A DNA stretch of 39,315 nucleotides from JAHELQ01 sp965603365 (GTDB lineage Bacteria; Acidobacteriota; Aminicenantia; UBA2199), in contig CBFDCR010000045.1 of NCBI GenBank assembly GCA_965603365.1, positions 1 through 39,315 on the forward strand, in the 5' to 3' direction. How positions within the stretch are numbered: position 1 is the first letter of the stretch; every line of letters begins with the position of its first letter. Under the pieces are notes generated by a model. It did not search any database and was not told the DNA's origin. It saw only the letters and a list, made by a program, of their open reading frames with translations. The translations under genes and the position numbers were made by a program. This document shows positions 25,157 through 33,533 of this stretch, in pieces.

Positions 25157-26299
25157 ATGGACATCCTGATGACGAAAAAACTCAAAGTAGGATTACTGGG
25201 TGTGTTTGTCTATTGTGTTATGTGCGCTTACCTGGGGGGGCAAAAACTAGAGTATATTGAAAATCCGAAGCCGACTCACGAGGAGAAAAATTATGTAAGA
25301 TTGGTAAAGGTAATGGAGATATCGGGCAACATTGACGACGAGCACTTCATGGTACGGCCCTGGTCCATGGTGGTTGACGACGACGGCAGCATCTATGCCT
25401 TTGACCGCCTGGTGCGCAAGATCTTCAAGTTCGACAAAGAGGGGCGATTTATCAAGACTTTCGGTTGTGTCGGCCAGGGACCGGGCGAATACGGCGGCAA
25501 GGGTGACCAGAATTTGTTATATCTTGCCGCCGACGGTTATCTATACCTCAGCAGCACCAAAAACACAAAAATCATAAAATACGATAGAGAGGGCAATCAC
25601 ATCGTTGACTTCAAGGTGCCCACCACTGGTTATGCCCGGGAATATTCCAGGGGCCCATTTGTACCCTTGATCGACCCTAAAAACAATTGTTACCTCCTGA
25701 ACTACGCCGATTGCAGCATCGATGTGTTTCATATAAAGGACAGGGAATTTAAAAAACTCTACAGTATCTTAAGCCAAAAAGACTACAACCGCTCCATTGT
25801 TTTGAAAGTAAGAGATGAGGATCTTTCCAGTTGGCGGTCTGCCAATTTTATGAATACATTTTACGAACCGATCGGGGATAATCGATTATTTGTATATCTG
25901 AGCAATGATTCTACTGCATATATCTACGAAAATAATCAACTTCTAAAGAAATTCAACATTTGGCCCCGCTGCGCACTGCAAGACTATAGGAAAAGAATAG
26001 AGAGGCGAAAGGCAAAGCTCCGGAAGGGAGACATATTTACAGTATATATGTTTTTTAACTTTTTTTTAGACAGAGATAATCCGAATCTATTTTATCTCTC
26101 TGGAATTAAAGGAGAGGGGAATAAAAAATTTCAGATTTATCAATTCGATCTGGAAGGCAAACTCAAAAAGATCTATTTTACTCCCTCTCATTTCTGGTTT
26201 TGGACGAAAAAAAACAATCTCTTTTACGGAATCAATATGACCAAAGAAAATATATATGTATTCAAAGAGGAGGTAAACAGTGCGAAAAGAACTCTTTAA
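25157..26299 (+). CDS. Six-bladed beta-propeller exported protein
   Basis: This 380-residue protein has an N-terminal hydrophobic segment (about residues 8-27) and a six-bladed propeller domain of the NHL/TolB-like type. Its landmarks are RPWSMVVDDDGSIYAFD, KIFKFDKEGRFIKTFG, the highly typical GQGPGEY turn, and IIKYDREGNHIVDF. Family members are secreted or periplasmic and often occur beside very small exported proteins; their function is unknown. AGGAG lies 8 bases before ATG 25157. The 3' end overlaps the next small gene by 20 nt, indicating translational coupling. Confidence 0.88.
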   Translation: MDILMTKKLKVGLLGVFVYCVMCAYLGGQKLEYIENPKPTHEEKNYVRLVKVMEISGNIDDEHFMVRPWSMVVDDDGSIYAFDRLVRKIFKFDKEGRFIKTFGCVGQGPGEYGGKGDQNLLYLAADGYLYLSSTKNTKIIKYDREGNHIVDFKVPTTGYAREYSRGPFVPLIDPKNNCYLLNYADCSIDVFHIKDREFKKLYSILSQKDYNRSIVLKVRDEDLSSWRSANFMNTFYEPIGDNRLFVYLSNDSTAYIYENNQLLKKFNIWPRCALQDYRKRIERRKAKLRKGDIFTVYMFFNFFLDRDNPNLFYLSGIKGEGNKKFQIYQFDLEGKLKKIYFTPSHFWFWTKKNNLFYGINMTKENIYVFKEEVNSAKRTL

Positions 26300-26594
26300 A
26301 TTTATCACCCTAATATTGATCATAGTCGTCGGTTTCACCTTGTTAATCTCTCATCTGAATGCCTTAGCCGCCAACTGGTGCCGCGGTATAGACGACTGTG
26401 AAGCCATTGAACAAGCCTGCCTGGAAGGGGAGTTTGTGACTGCTATTAAGCAAGGAACATTTTGTTATTTTTGGTCTATTTGTCGGACTCAATTTGAAGT
26501 ATGGTGTTGGGATGATGATGACGATGCCTTTTATAAACGTTCCGCCTACTGCGATTCACCGGCGCTATGGGGGGAGTGCGATCCGACCCAGTGA
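26280..26594 (+). CDS. Small exported Cys-rich protein with NVEALA-like processing site
   Basis: This 104-residue protein starts with GTG behind an excellent GGAGG located inside the end of the propeller gene. Residues 1-29 are a signal-like hydrophobic helix ending LLISHLNALAANW. The LNALA segment resembles the NVEALA motif that marks small exported proteins next to propeller genes in Bacteroidetes. The mature part has seven cysteines and an acidic DDDDDAF stretch. I know no function. The overlap with the propeller gene suggests paired production, perhaps as ligand and receptor or as cargo and scaffold. Confidence 0.75.
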   Translation: MRKELFKFITLILIIVVGFTLLISHLNALAANWCRGIDDCEAIEQACLEGEFVTAIKQGTFCYFWSICRTQFEVWCWDDDDDAFYKRSAYCDSPALWGECDPTQ

Positions 26595-26634
26595 TTAAAA
26601 TTCCCAGGGCCCGGAAAATGTACCAGGAAAAGGG

Positions 26635-27156
26635 TTATTCGTTGGTTTTGGGTTCTTTTCGTTGGGCGGCCTGGATGAGGGGCTTGAGGATGAAGAGAAT
26701 GCCGGCGGCAATTAAGAGAATGCCGAGAAAGTAGGTTTTGTCGACGATTTCCGTATAGAAGATCGCCGACAGCCCCAGCAGGATAAATCCCGGGATTAAA
26801 AAGCCCCATTTATTGCTGGTAAAAAACAGGCCCAGGAATCCCAGTCCCGGGCCGATCAGGAAGTTGGGCCAGGTATATATTACGTTGCTCCAGGATGTAT
26901 AATTGAGCCATAAGAAATAGCCGGTGTAAAATAGCAAAATGATGATGGGCAGCACCACTGCCGATGCCTTTTGTTTACCGTGAATCCACACGGCCACCAG
27001 CACGGCCACCGGAATCAACATAAACAGGGGCCACAATCGTCCCACCCGGAGACCTCTAATAAAGTTTTCCAGGAAAAACAATACACCGATAAACACCAGG
27101 ATGATTCCCGCGGAAAAATAGAGAATCTTTGTGGATTGATCCTTTTGCTCTGTCAT
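26635..27156 (-). CDS. Multi-spanning membrane protein (LiaI/LiaF N-terminal-like)
   Basis: This 173-residue protein has about six closely packed transmembrane helices and almost no loops. Landmarks include GIILVFIGVLFFLENF, RLWPLFMLIPVAVLV, WPNFLIGPGLGFLGLFF and a final ILLIAAGILFILKPL helix. The repeated G-x-L-F-F and W-P patterns resemble LiaI/LiaF-type and DUF5668-like membrane segments, but no cytoplasmic or periplasmic domain is attached. A GGAGGT site precedes ATG 27156. Function unknown. It is transcribed against its neighbours, between the propeller operon and the small precursor genes. Confidence 0.8.
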   Translation of the reverse strand: MTEQKDQSTKILYFSAGIILVFIGVLFFLENFIRGLRVGRLWPLFMLIPVAVLVAVWIHGKQKASAVVLPIIILLFYTGYFLWLNYTSWSNVIYTWPNFLIGPGLGFLGLFFTSNKWGFLIPGFILLGLSAIFYTEIVDKTYFLGILLIAAGILFILKPLIQAAQRKEPKTNE

Positions 27157-27286
27157 GCCTATACCTCCATACTGTTAAATTGGCCCGTTTTTTGGGTTTT
27201 CATATTATAACAAACGATCAATCATTTAAAAAGTTCCTCCTAAAAAAAGAATTTTGCCGAAAATAACATAAATTTATAATTGATAC

Positions 27287-27315
27287 TTGACTTTCCATCT
27301 TCGCTATAGTACATA
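27287..27315 (+). promoter_or_regulatory. Possible promoter of precursor peptide genes 1 and 2
   Basis: TTGACT at 27287-27292 and TACATA at 27310-27315 are 17 bases apart. An alternative -10, CATAAT at 27312, would give a 19-base spacer. The start would be near 27322, about 50 bases before the first precursor. Confidence 0.4.
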
Positions 27316-27373
27316 ATAAGATACTGTACGATTTGAACTGCCTTTGGAGAAAACTATCTAAGGAGATTATACA

Positions 27374-27574
27374 ATGAAGCGGAAAAGACTTAACAGAAAA
27401 CTGGTGTTAAGCAAGCTGACGATTTCCAATTTGAGTAACCATGAAATGCAGTATGCAGACGGCCGCGGCATCCCGACCTTTCATGTCAACTGCACTACCG
27501 GTTGTACGGATGAGATCTGTACCGTGCTAACCATGTGCAATTTCCCCCCTTGCAAACCCCCGCCGGCAGAGTAA
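27374..27574 (+). CDS. Lanthipeptide-like (RiPP) precursor peptide 1
   Basis: This 66-residue peptide has the leader pattern of class I lanthipeptide precursors: a basic start, then KLVLSKLTISNLSNHEM, matching the usual K-x-L-x-K-x-T-I-x-x-L form. The presumed core from about residue 30 is rich in Thr and Cys, with CTTGC, TDEIC and TVLTMC and five cysteines, then a proline-rich tail. Such Ser/Thr and Cys arrangements can form thioether rings if a dehydratase and cyclase act. None is encoded in this window. AAGGAG precedes the ATG. Precursor 2 follows after 31 nt, so the two are probably cotranscribed. A disulfide-bonded secreted peptide is the main alternative. Confidence 0.72.
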   Translation: MKRKRLNRKLVLSKLTISNLSNHEMQYADGRGIPTFHVNCTTGCTDEICTVLTMCNFPPCKPPPAE

Positions 27575-27605
27575 ATACCGATCCCTTAAAAAATAGGAGG
27601 ATACA

Positions 27606-27815
27606 ATGAGAAACAAAAAAACGCTCACCAGAACAGAATTGGCAAACGTCAAAGCAGGCAGCGATGAAAACAATGTCTTTATTCCTGCCCCTCCCCCCGG
27701 TTACAAGTATTGTTCTTACATGATGACATGCCCCAACTTTGACTACCGTGTGTGTATTTTCCCCATCAATGATGTCGATCCTGATTCGGCAAGCGCAAAA
27801 TCTTGTATCGGTTAA
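27606..27815 (+). CDS. RiPP-like precursor peptide 2 (double-Gly-type leader variant)
   Basis: This 69-residue peptide follows precursor 1 with its own AGGAGG site. Its leader RTELANVKAGSDEN resembles bacteriocin-type leaders (E-L-x-x-V-x-G/A-G), with Ala-Gly in place of Gly-Gly. The putative core has four cysteines (KYCSYMMTC, RVCIF, KSCIG) with several tyrosines and prolines but fewer Ser/Thr than precursor 1. No peptidase-containing transporter is near. It is unlike precursors 1 and 3 in the core, so the cluster makes different peptides, not copies of one. Confidence 0.65.
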   Translation: MRNKKTLTRTELANVKAGSDENNVFIPAPPPGYKYCSYMMTCPNFDYRVCIFPINDVDPDSASAKSCIG

Positions 27816-27848
27816 TCGACTGAGTTATTGTTAAATTAACCCACCCTT

Positions 27849-27875
27849 ACCCTCCGGGCTTTTGACCCGGGGGGT
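27849..27875 (+). terminator. Terminator after precursor 2
   Basis: ACCCTCCGGG pairs with CCCGGGGGGT (10 bp, one G-T) around a 7-base loop CTTTTGA, followed by AATTTCTAATTT. It separates precursors 1 and 2 from precursor 3. Confidence 0.7.
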
Positions 27876-27902
27876 AATTTCTAATTTACTTCTCCATGGT
27901 TG

Positions 27903-27932
27903 TTGCTTTTCGTCTGCCGATTATGGTAGAAT
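27903..27932 (+). promoter_or_regulatory. Possible promoter of precursor peptide 3
   Basis: TTGCTT at 27903-27908 and TAGAAT at 27927-27932 have an 18-base spacer. The -10 hexamer TAGAAT is the same as at S74 genes 1 and 2 and at the giant kinase. Confidence 0.45.
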
Positions 27933-27962
27933 TTCCTATTAGAAGAAGGAGGATTGCCTAAG

Positions 27963-28169
27963 ATGAAAACGAACAAATCCCACAAAAAACTGTCTCTCAA
28001 CAAAAAAACCATTGCTGCCCTGGATTGCCGCAGCATGAATGGCATTTATGGCGGAACACTCCCTACGGAAATGCACTGTAAAACCACCAGGGATTATCCC
28101 TGTCCTACCGATGTTGAATTGTGTGGAGAATCAATATTGGTATGCATTAAGACGGAAACCTGTCAATAA
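27963..28169 (+). CDS. Lanthipeptide-like (RiPP) precursor peptide 3
   Basis: This 68-residue peptide starts at ATG 27963, for which GAAGGAGG is well placed; an in-frame start at 27954 overlaps that site. Its leader HKKLSLNKKTIAALD, followed by a Gly-Gly at residues 29-30 (MNGIYGG), is a textbook class I lanthipeptide-type leader. The core after Gly-Gly has five cysteines with flanking Thr/Ser (MHCKTT, DYPCPT, ELCGES, ETC). Processing after Gly-Gly, thioether formation or disulfides are all possible. It has its own promoter and terminator, so it is regulated apart from precursors 1 and 2. Confidence 0.75.
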   Translation: MKTNKSHKKLSLNKKTIAALDCRSMNGIYGGTLPTEMHCKTTRDYPCPTDVELCGESILVCIKTETCQ

Positions 28170-28177
28170 GGAAAGAT

Positions 28178-28205
28178 GGGGCTGGGATCGCTCAGCCTCT
28201 TTTTT
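28178..28205 (+). terminator. Intrinsic terminator after precursor 3
   Basis: GGGGCTG pairs with CAGCCTC (7 bp, one G-T) around an 8-base loop and is followed directly by six T. Confidence 0.8.
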
Positions 28206-28274
28206 CAGTGCGAAACTATAGCTTATAGATTGAACCAGCGGAACTGGTGTGCCTCAATCTTTCTTTTTTTTCCT

Positions 28275-28303
28275 TAGAAAAATATTCTAATTTGTGATAG
28301 AAT
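28275..28303 (+). promoter_or_regulatory. Possible promoter of the propeller hybrid kinase
   Basis: TAGAAA at 28275-28280, a 17-base spacer and TAGAAT at 28298-28303; start near 28310, about 40 bases before the ATG. Confidence 0.45.
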
Positions 28304-28349
28304 AGAGAATACGTGAAAAATTTACGCAATTGAGATAATTTTTAATATC

Positions 28350-31300
28350 ATGAAATTTGGGACCTGGCTAACGTTCATTTTCCTGTTTTCCCTGAGCCTC
28401 TTTTCTCAACGTTATTTGATCCACCATTATGGCGAGATGCAGGGCTTGATGAATTCCGGGGTCAACGATGTCACCCAGGATGGGCAGGGGCGATTGTGGC
28501 TGGCCACCCGTTCGGGAATAGCCGTGTACGATGGGGTCTCCTGGCAGAATTTTCCCGCCTCGGAGGGCCTTGGGGCCGCCAATTTCCTGAAGATCCGGCT
28601 GGATTCCGATGGTATGGTCTGGGTACTGGCTAGTTCCAGCCGCAATCTCCCGGAAATTTTTCGTGTTGATGGCGAGAACTGGCGACAGCTTCCCTCACCG
28701 GAAATTGGCGAAAATCAGAACTTCGAACTCACTTCGTTTTCCGTATTTGGAGGTAAGGGGCAAACCCGTTTGGCAGTGGGAACGAGGGGGCTCGGGTTGT
28801 TTATTAAGGGTGCAAATGACGATAAATGGAACCACTTCACCGTGAACGACGGACTCCGGAGTAATGATGTCAACGGCATGGCGGTATGGCAGAATCGATT
28901 GTACATCGCCACCGCAAAGGGATTATCAGCCATCCATAATGGCCGGGTAGATAATACCGTCAGCCGACAATTGGGATTATCTGCAGGCCCCATTTGGGCT
29001 GTTGGCATTGAATCGGTTGAACGGTTTAAAGATGTCGGTTGGTTCAAGATTCCCGATTTATCGGAAACCCGTATATGGCTCTATGGCCAGGGATGGTTGG
29101 GCTATTTTACCGTAGAGGATCGGCTGTGGGTAAAATTTCCGCTGCCCATTTTATTTTCGACCAAAAAATCCTGCCTCAGCCTGATGGCCGATTACCGAAA
29201 CGGCATTTTCCTGGCCAGTCAGACCAGGATTTATTATTTTAATTACCGGACTAACAGGCTTGAAGATTTCAATATTAAGAGTGGTTTGATCAGTGAAGGC
29301 GCCACTTCCCTCTATATGGACGATGAAAGAAATATCTGGATTCCCTGCTATCGGGGGATCAGTAAAATCGCCAGCCGCAGGTTTGGCAGTTTTCAGATGC
29401 AGCATGGACTCCTGGAGGATGAAGTCACCGCCATATTGCAATATGAACCGGGAAAATTGGTCTTCGGCCACCCCGGAGGCGTGACCTTTTACGACGGCCA
29501 GAATTTCTCGACTCTCTCTTTTGAAGTGGAGGAAGACTCCGATGTGGCGGTGTCCAGAATTCTGGATATTAAAAGAGATTCGAAGCAAAATATCTGGCTG
29601 GCGGTTGCCCAGCGGGGTCTATGCCGGATCGATCGCCACAGGAAGATAAAATGGTACGGCAGGGAAAGGGCAAACCAGGATTTTTTCAATAGCCTGTGGG
29701 TGAGAAGAGATGATTCCCTCTGGGTGGCCACGGGAAAGGAGATGTTGACACTGCGGGAGGAAGAACTGGTCCCTTTAGAACTGGCCCGTGGGATTCACAG
29801 TAAATTTAGAAAGATATATATTGCCTCTGACGGCTCGATCTATCTGGGCACCATGGCCGAAGGGATCTATGAATATAAAAACAATCGCTGGCGTAATTAT
29901 CGATGCGCAGAAAACCCCGGACTCAACAGCGTCTTTGCCATCACCCAGGATCGCCGGGGGCGGATCTTAATCGGCAGCCGGGGAGGCCTGTGCACTCTGA
30001 ACAATGGCCGTATCGAAAAAATTATAGCCGACGCGCCCAAATTGGACAGGCCGGTTTTTTTTATATTGGAAAATCGGAAAAGATGCCTATGGGTGGGAAC
30101 AGATTATGGTGTGGTTCACTGGGATGGGACACGTCAGGTCATCTATACCGTCCGGGAGGGCTTAATCGGGCCGGAGACCAATCGGGCCGCTGCCATCATC
30201 GATGCTGACGGCGTACCATGGTTCGGAACCAACCGCGGGGTTTCATTTTACAATGAGGCATATGACGATATGAAATACGGTTCCGTACCGCCGAAGGTGC
30301 GGCTGCTTTTTCTGGAGGCCGGTGGTAAAAAGATACCACTCAGTGGCACGGACATCATCTCGTTGAGCCATAAAGAAGGGGATCTGGTATTTCATTTCCG
30401 GGGGATCTCGTTCGTAGACGAGCACGGGATTCGCTTTAAACACAAGCTCGAGGGCTTCGATACCGATTGGTCCACCGAGCAGTATCCCTACAACCAGATC
30501 ATTCGCTATAAGAATGTACCGGCCGGTACGTACCGTTTTGTCCTGAAGGCCCGCAGTGCCCTGGGCGTCTGGAGCCCGGTGATCAAGTCGGGATTGATCG
30601 TGGTGCACAGACCCTTTTACCAGAGGTGGTGGTTTTATTTGTTTATGTTTGGTGCCCTCTTTTTAATGGCTGCGGCCATTCAACGCTATTTTTCCATCCG
30701 GCACCGTTCCAGCCTGCTGGAGAGGCATGTGGCGGAACGAACCGATTTATTAAAGGCGGCAGAGGAAAGGTATTCCCGGCTTTTTAAGGACTCCAAGGAT
30801 GCCGTTTTAATCATATCTACCGACGGCAGGTTCTTTGATATTAATCCTGCCGGCCTGGAATTACTCGGCTATTCAGCCAAAGCCAATGTTTTTTTAGTCA
30901 GTATTTTTCAAGACCATTTCATCGAAGACCGGGAGAGGGAGCTTTTCCGCCAAAAAATGGCGGACATGGGGTTTGTAAAAGATTACGAATTGGTGCTGAA
31001 GAGAAAAAATGGCATGAAATTTTCCGCATTGGTGACCGCCAACGCGGTCAAAAACAACCAGGGGCAATTGGTCGCCTACCAGGGGATTATCAGGGATATT
31101 ACCGAACGAAAGCGTTTGGAGCAGCAGTTGGAGCAGACGCGAAAGATGAAGGCCATCGGTGCCCTGGCTGGCGGCGTGGCCCATGATCTAAACAACCTCC
31201 TGTCCGGACTCATCAATTATCCGGAACTCCTATTGATGGATATTCCCCGAGAGAGTCCCACGGGAAAAACGATCCTGGCGATCCAGAAAACCGGCGAGAA

Positions 31301-32279
31301 GGCGGCCGCCATTGTCCAGGACCTGTTGACCCTGTCGAGGAGCGGTTACGGTGTACATGATGTGGTGAATGTGAACGATGTGGTGGCGGAGTACCTGATA
31401 AGTCTGGAATATGAGCGATTGAAAAAAAATCATCCTCAGGTTCGTTTTGAGATCCGGTTGGCGCCGGATCTCCACAATATTATGGGCTCCCCCGTCCACC
31501 TGTTCAAGACGGTGATGAATCTGGTGACCAACGCAGCCGAGGCTATTCAGGGGCAGGGCCGGTGTACCATCGTCACCGAAAATGCCGTTCTGCCGGAAAC
31601 GTTAAGGGGCTATGAAAATATTGAGAAGGGTGAATATGCGGTGTTAACTGTGGCGGATGACGGGGTGGGCATTTCCGCTGAAAATATCAACAGAATCTTT
31701 GAGCCTTTTTATACTACCAAGATCATGGGCCGCAGCGGTACCGGCCTGGGCATGAGTGTGGTATGGGGCACGGTAAAAGACCACAGCGGTTGTATCGACG
31801 TGAAGAGTGAGGTGGGTGTCGGAACCACCTTCAGGCTCTATTTCCCGGTTACTAAGGAAAAGGTCGAAAATAGGGAGAAGCTGCCGCCGCTTGATCGATT
31901 TAAGGGAAATGAACATATCCTGGTGGTGGATGATGTGAAGGAACAGCGGGAGATCGCCTCGGCAATTTTAAAGAAATTGAGTTACCGGGTGACCGCGTTA
32001 GTCAACGGGCAGGAGGCGGTCGATTATTTGCAGAAGGAGACGGTGGATCTGGTCCTGCTGGACATGATCATGAATCCCGGCATGGATGGGCTGGAAACGT
32101 ACCGGGAAATTTTGAATATCCATCCTCAACAAAAGGCTGTGATCGTCAGCGGCTATTCTAAAACCAGTAGGATTGCCCAAGCCCAGAGCCTGGGGGTCGG
32201 AACGTTTGTACAGAAGCCCTATTCCATTGAAAAAATCGGCGCCGCCATCCGCAAAGAGTTGGATGGATCGCTTGCTTGA
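28350..32279 (+). CDS. Giant hybrid sensor kinase: Reg_prop propeller, Y_Y_Y, PAS, HK, receiver
   Basis: This 1309-residue one-protein signalling system has a signal peptide at about residues 1-20. Two-component propeller repeats lie at about 25-660 (DVTQDGQGRLWLATRSGIAVYDG; many G-x-x-W-x-G-T units). Then come a Y_Y_Y domain at about 670-755 (FKHKLEGFDTDW, PAGTYRFVLKAR), one transmembrane helix at about 760-785 and a PAS domain at about 805-920. The kinase core has its phospho-acceptor near H944 in GGVAHDLNN, with ATPase motifs NLVTNAAEAI, DDGVGIS and GTGLGM. A C-terminal receiver has its aspartate near residue 1237 in LLDMIM. There is no DNA-binding output, unlike Bacteroides HTCS proteins, so it needs a partner. 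The ATG lacks a clear Shine-Dalgarno site. Confidence 0.93.
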   Translation: MKFGTWLTFIFLFSLSLFSQRYLIHHYGEMQGLMNSGVNDVTQDGQGRLWLATRSGIAVYDGVSWQNFPASEGLGAANFLKIRLDSDGMVWVLASSSRNLPEIFRVDGENWRQLPSPEIGENQNFELTSFSVFGGKGQTRLAVGTRGLGLFIKGANDDKWNHFTVNDGLRSNDVNGMAVWQNRLYIATAKGLSAIHNGRVDNTVSRQLGLSAGPIWAVGIESVERFKDVGWFKIPDLSETRIWLYGQGWLGYFTVEDRLWVKFPLPILFSTKKSCLSLMADYRNGIFLASQTRIYYFNYRTNRLEDFNIKSGLISEGATSLYMDDERNIWIPCYRGISKIASRRFGSFQMQHGLLEDEVTAILQYEPGKLVFGHPGGVTFYDGQNFSTLSFEVEEDSDVAVSRILDIKRDSKQNIWLAVAQRGLCRIDRHRKIKWYGRERANQDFFNSLWVRRDDSLWVATGKEMLTLREEELVPLELARGIHSKFRKIYIASDGSIYLGTMAEGIYEYKNNRWRNYRCAENPGLNSVFAITQDRRGRILIGSRGGLCTLNNGRIEKIIADAPKLDRPVFFILENRKRCLWVGTDYGVVHWDGTRQVIYTVREGLIGPETNRAAAIIDADGVPWFGTNRGVSFYNEAYDDMKYGSVPPKVRLLFLEAGGKKIPLSGTDIISLSHKEGDLVFHFRGISFVDEHGIRFKHKLEGFDTDWSTEQYPYNQIIRYKNVPAGTYRFVLKARSALGVWSPVIKSGLIVVHRPFYQRWWFYLFMFGALFLMAAAIQRYFSIRHRSSLLERHVAERTDLLKAAEERYSRLFKDSKDAVLIISTDGRFFDINPAGLELLGYSAKANVFLVSIFQDHFIEDRERELFRQKMADMGFVKDYELVLKRKNGMKFSALVTANAVKNNQGQLVAYQGIIRDITERKRLEQQLEQTRKMKAIGALAGGVAHDLNNLLSGLINYPELLLMDIPRESPTGKTILAIQKTGEKAAAIVQDLLTLSRSGYGVHDVVNVNDVVAEYLISLEYERLKKNHPQVRFEIRLAPDLHNIMGSPVHLFKTVMNLVTNAAEAIQGQGRCTIVTENAVLPETLRGYENIEKGEYAVLTVADDGVGISAENINRIFEPFYTTKIMGRSGTGLGMSVVWGTVKDHSGCIDVKSEVGVGTTFRLYFPVTKEKVENREKLPPLDRFKGNEHILVVDDVKEQREIASAILKKLSYRVTALVNGQEAVDYLQKETVDLVLLDMIMNPGMDGLETYREILNIHPQQKAVIVSGYSKTSRIAQAQSLGVGTFVQKPYSIEKIGAAIRKELDGSLA

Positions 32280-32280
32280 G

Positions 32281-33084
32281 CTACGCCTCAACCCATTCCC
32301 GGCCGTGCCACTGCCGAAGATGATCCTGGATAAAACCGACAATTTCCCGGTGCTCCTCGGCACCGTTGCCGTGAATGGTCAAGGGCTTGCCAAAGGCAAA
32401 ATGGATCGGCTTGGAACGATCTACAGGGCCAAAACCCTTCAGCCTTTTTCCGTTTCCCCAGAAATGGGTTTTTAAGGCCATGGGTAGAGTCTTAACGCCC
32501 GCCCGCCTGGCTAGTTTGATACCCAATTTGTTAAAGTGTTCCGGCTTAAAGTCGACCCGACGGGTACTCTGGGGGAAGATAATTACGGATGTTCCCTTTG
32601 CCAACATCTCTGTTCCTTTTGTAAACACCGCCTGCAGGTCCTGACGGGGATTGGCCCTGCCCACCACAATGGGGTCCCTGGATTTCATGATGGGTGCGAA
32701 CACCGGACCCCGTACCAATTTATCTTTCACCACGAAGGTAACGGGCACGAAAGGCACGACAATTCCCGGTAAGACCACCGTTTCCAGCGTGCTCATATGG
32801 TTGCCGATGATGACCACCGGTTCCTTCAGGTTGCGCAGGTGATCCAGCCCCTGGAGGTGAAACTTACCACCGCTGCGTTCGATACTTCTAAGCACATCCA
32901 TCGAGGTTTCGGCCCACAACGGGTCGTCATATATCCCCTTGAGGGCATAAGAACGGCATCTAAATACGATTCTGGCAAATTGACTATAGAACCACCAGCG
33001 GCTGCCCAATAATAACTTATCCCCCAGGGCCCGGGGGAAATCTTCCGGGGTGTCATACCGGTCTTCAGGAAAATAGGTTTTCAT
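32281..33084 (-). CDS. PlsC-like lysophospholipid acyltransferase
   Basis: This 267-residue membrane-associated acyltransferase of the LPLAT/AGPAT type transfers fatty acyl groups to lysophosphatidate or a related acceptor. The catalytic block is VIIGNHMSTLETV with H96. The usual H-x4-D is H-x4-E here (E101). The second block is SVIIFPQSTRR in place of the common FPEGTRS, and a third block (GVKTLPMALKTHFWG) supports the fold. The altered motifs suggest a non-standard acceptor or subfamily. It converges with the giant kinase gene with a gap of one base between the stop codons. Confidence 0.85.
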   Translation of the reverse strand: MKTYFPEDRYDTPEDFPRALGDKLLLGSRWWFYSQFARIVFRCRSYALKGIYDDPLWAETSMDVLRSIERSGGKFHLQGLDHLRNLKEPVVIIGNHMSTLETVVLPGIVVPFVPVTFVVKDKLVRGPVFAPIMKSRDPIVVGRANPRQDLQAVFTKGTEMLAKGTSVIIFPQSTRRVDFKPEHFNKLGIKLARRAGVKTLPMALKTHFWGNGKRLKGFGPVDRSKPIHFAFGKPLTIHGNGAEEHREIVGFIQDHLRQWHGREWVEA

Positions 33085-33163
33085 TGATTCTCTACCTTCT
33101 CAAATAGGTATTATAAATGTTTTCATTTTTAAAGTCAAAAATTCAAAATCGAATTAACCTCAC

Positions 33164-33192
33164 TTTACTTACTTTTAATAATATGTTACACT
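33164..33192 (+). promoter_or_regulatory. Possible promoter of the RRM gene
   Basis: TTTACT at 33164-33169 and TACACT at 33187-33192, with a 17-base spacer; the leader before the ATG at 33267 would be about 68 bases. Confidence 0.4.
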
Positions 33193-33266
33193 CATACTTT
33201 CATTAGGAGTTCGAAATGCTATTTTGCCTCGACTTCCAATGAAAAAAATCAATCAAGGAGTTTCGC

Positions 33267-33533
33267 ATGCAAGGTAGCAAGCTTTATGTGGGGAATCTCA
33301 ACTTTTCAACTACCGAAGAAGAGCTTGAAGCTTTATTCGTCAATTATGGTAATGTGCAGAATGTTAAAATCGTCGAAGGCAGGGGGTTTGGCTTTGTCGA
33401 AATGTCAGATTCCGATGAAGCTGAAGGTGCAATAGAGAAGTTAAACGGTTCTGAATTTAAGGGGAGAGCCTTAAAAGTGGCCGAGGCCCATGCCCAAAAA
33501 CCCAAAACCCAAAGGCAATTTCGTAAGTACTGA
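33267..33533 (+). CDS. RRM-type RNA-binding protein
   Basis: This 88-residue protein consists of a single RNA recognition motif with RNP2 KLYVGNLNF at residues 5-13 and RNP1 GRGFGFVEM near residue 40. Both contain the aromatic residues that stack on RNA bases. A short basic tail (AQKPKTQRQFRKY) follows. Small stand-alone RRM proteins like this occur in cyanobacteria and several other bacterial phyla and are often linked to cold response and mRNA binding. AAGGAG precedes the ATG. An FKBP-type isomerase gene follows after about 107 nt and may be separately transcribed. Confidence 0.92.
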   Translation: MQGSKLYVGNLNFSTTEEELEALFVNYGNVQNVKIVEGRGFGFVEMSDSDEAEGAIEKLNGSEFKGRALKVAEAHAQKPKTQRQFRKY

